From Klebsormidium nitens (Eukaryota; Streptophyta; Klebsormidiophyceae; Klebsormidiales; Klebsormidiaceae): a DNA stretch of 64,000 nucleotides. Made by a program: the position numbers and the translations under genes. Location of the stretch: the NCBI GenBank assembly GCA_000708835.1, contig DF237330.1, forward strand, positions 1 through 64,000, written 5' to 3'. This document shows, piece by piece, positions 62,225-64,000 of the stretch (within the stretch, counting starts at the first letter, position 1; every line of letters begins with the position of its first letter). The notes below the pieces were generated by a model that worked only from the letters and a program-made list of their open reading frames with translations, had not been told where the DNA came from and did not search any database.

Positions 62225-63784
62225 GGCAATTAGGTCCAACTTCGGTACAAAAATTTAGCTCACATGATCAGATTCGCTTCCCGTTAGCTCCTTTGAAGCG
62301 AAAGGTGATGCACTGTGGCGCAGCATGCGGCGCAGGCGCCGCTGCCAGCAGCCTGAGCTCCTTCCTTATTGGGTGCACCCTTAAGGGCCCTGCCCAAGAT
62401 AACAGTACTTAGCCCACTGCCAAGTCAGCCGGGACTCAGCCTGCTTGATTTTTCAGGTGTTCAAGCTTCAATCAACGCATCAGATTGGACGCATGGCGTC
62501 TGCTGATCTTCTAAGCTGCTCGAGCGCAGGGTGTTACTCATCCTTGGTAAAAGTTGAGTACCTAGTCTGAATGTCTGAAAGGAGAATGACAACCCAGGGC
62601 CAATGACAAGTGTACCTACAGTAACAGCTTCCTTCTGCTTCCACTAGCTGCTGCCACTGGTATCACTGGTTCAGTACGGCGTATAGGTACCTGTAGGCTG
62701 TAGTCTGAGGTAATGATCCGATAACACGAATTATTTTTCCCATTCGTAAAGTCATAGACCCGGATTCCACAGTCAAAAGTTGGGATTTCAAAATGGTTGA
62801 TTAATCATGAAATGGTCCTCAGGAGCCCCAGAATGGCCAAGCTCAGATCTAGATTCCCATTAAATTCCATTACAAATGGCAACATAGGGCATTTTGAGTT
62901 TTGTCAAAATCAGCATAAATAAAGCCGCTTTTCTGGTCGGATTGTCGGAATATAATATGTAATAATAAAAATGGTTCGGAATCACCACGCGTACTAGGTA
63001 GGTATTGTACATGCATGACTCTGTCCCATGATGTCAGGCCCGGTCGGACTGAATCTACCGTACCTAGGTCCTAGTCCGAGACTCCAAGATCTGCCAAATG
63101 TTGCCATTGGTACCGGCCACTCTGATTTCACGTGCGCGTCCATCTTCATGAACGCATGCAAGCCATAAGATCTTCAAGTGCTGCAACCATGGCCTTCCGA
63201 TCAAGTCTTGAGCCCAATCAGGCTGGCCACGTGTATCTCGTGGGACGTCTGAGTCACATGAGCGCACTCCCTCTCAGCCAATCGTGTGCTACTTTGAGGC
63301 AACTTGCATCTGCCGGGCATCTGCCAGGGCCGGTGCCGCTGCCTACCAGCTGTAAACAGGAAAGACTGAGCTGACGCAACATGCTGATCAATAGGGGATC
63401 AACGGCAGCTTTCGTTTCAAATCTTTCAGCCGTCAATGCAATGGCCGCCATGTTGCTAGCCGTCACAACGGCGGGGAAAAAGGGCGGGAGCTGGGCCTTT
63501 TTGAATCTAGGCGTGAGCGGCGTGAGTGAGCTGCCACTGCTTGCATTGGAAGTTGGAGGCTGCTTCTGGGAGTGACAGAGCAGGCTCTGTCAGCAAGCAG
63601 CTAGATTCTGATACCGGTACTGGGCATAAAGCTTTCTTTGGATCTTAAGCAGCCACTCAGAATTGCAGAAGCTTTCTTGAGGGGACAACGTCACCTACGG
63701 TCCAGCCCATCCCAACCTGAAGACATCGCTTCTTGATGGGGTTTTAGACAGCAGTGTTTTACTTTTTTCCTGCAGCCTCTCACA
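62225..63784. other. Intergenic between divergent transposase and a partial gene
   Basis: No supported coding sequence. About 62680-63070 is rich in GTAC and CCTAGG-like words (GGTACCTGTAGG, CGTACTAGGTAGGT, CCGTACCTAGGTCC) and contains an AT-rich patch near 62930-62975. The right end of any transposable element should lie here. Confidence 0.45.
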
Positions 63785-64000
63785 ATGAGCTCAGCCGATG
63801 ACGATAATCCCCGCATGATTAGGCGTTCTCAAAGGGAAAGGAAGGAGAATCGAGCGTGGACTCCTACTAAGCAAGTGCAGCGACACGACGTTCCCACTGT
63901 TGACCCTGATGCAGAGACATGTGAGGGATCTGAAGGGGACTCGCACACTCCGATCCGCAATGTGAACGCAAGACCTCGACGGGACTATGTTCCATCGCCG
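63785..64000 (+). CDS. Unknown protein, N-terminal 72 codons, cut by the window edge
   Basis: ATG at 63785 opens a frame that stays open to the last base. The product is highly charged, with many Arg and Asp/Glu (RRSQRERKENRAW, DAETCEGSEGDSH). A pyrimidine tract and CAG at about 63765-63776 lie just upstream, so this may be the first coding exon after a 5' UTR intron. I do not recognise the family. It could equally be part of a second mobile element. It lies about 1.5 kb from, and divergent to, the transposase gene. Confidence 0.4.
   Translation, partial: MSSADDDNPRMIRRSQRERKENRAWTPTKQVQRHDVPTVDPDAETCEGSEGDSHTPIRNVNARPRRDYVPSP

Overview
The window is nuclear DNA from a green plant-lineage eukaryote. 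I infer a streptophyte alga, with Klebsormidium-like gene architecture the best guess, though the species is not proven by the sequence. The support is spliced genes with mostly GT-AG introns of about 0.3-1.5 kb and plant-type proteins: an LPR1-type multicopper oxidase, a plant bZIP class, and RSH1 and RSH2/3 stringent-response enzymes. I assembled six multi-exon genes by joining exons whose phases match and whose translations align continuously with the family. A seventh gene runs off the right edge.

Layout. 2245-9407 (+): LPR1-like multicopper oxidase, 8 exons. 11202-17341 (-): plant bZIP transcription factor, 5 exons. 18627-23536 (+): RSH2/RSH3-type (p)ppGpp synthetase/hydrolase, 5 exons. 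24833-25492: assembly gap. 27215-39622 (-): RecQ helicase with RQC, HRDC and a C-terminal helix-turn-helix region, 13 exons. 40582-52295 (+): RSH1, 14 exons. 54948-62224 (-): uninterrupted TNP2/Plavaka-like transposase, about 11 exons. 63785-64000 (+): start of an unknown gene. The bZIP/RSH2-3 pair and the RecQ/RSH1 pair are each divergent and share an upstream region.

How the genes relate. The two RSH genes probably act together in plastid ppGpp metabolism. The RSH2/3 protein keeps the synthetase Gly-Arg motif. RSH1 has lost it but keeps HDxxED, so it looks like a hydrolase, as in land plants. The other genes have no obvious functional link to them.

Most unusual feature. LPR1, RecQ and RSH1 carry tandem arrays of decayed partial exon copies inside their introns. 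Each copy contains one splice junction plus the neighbouring exon edge. Acceptor-side copies always lie upstream of the working exon and donor-side copies always lie downstream. Spacing clusters around 150-180 bp. At least a dozen independent arrays are visible. The bZIP and RSH2/3 genes show none. One ghost exon in RSH1 is nearly intact and would add 52 residues in frame if its acceptor were used.
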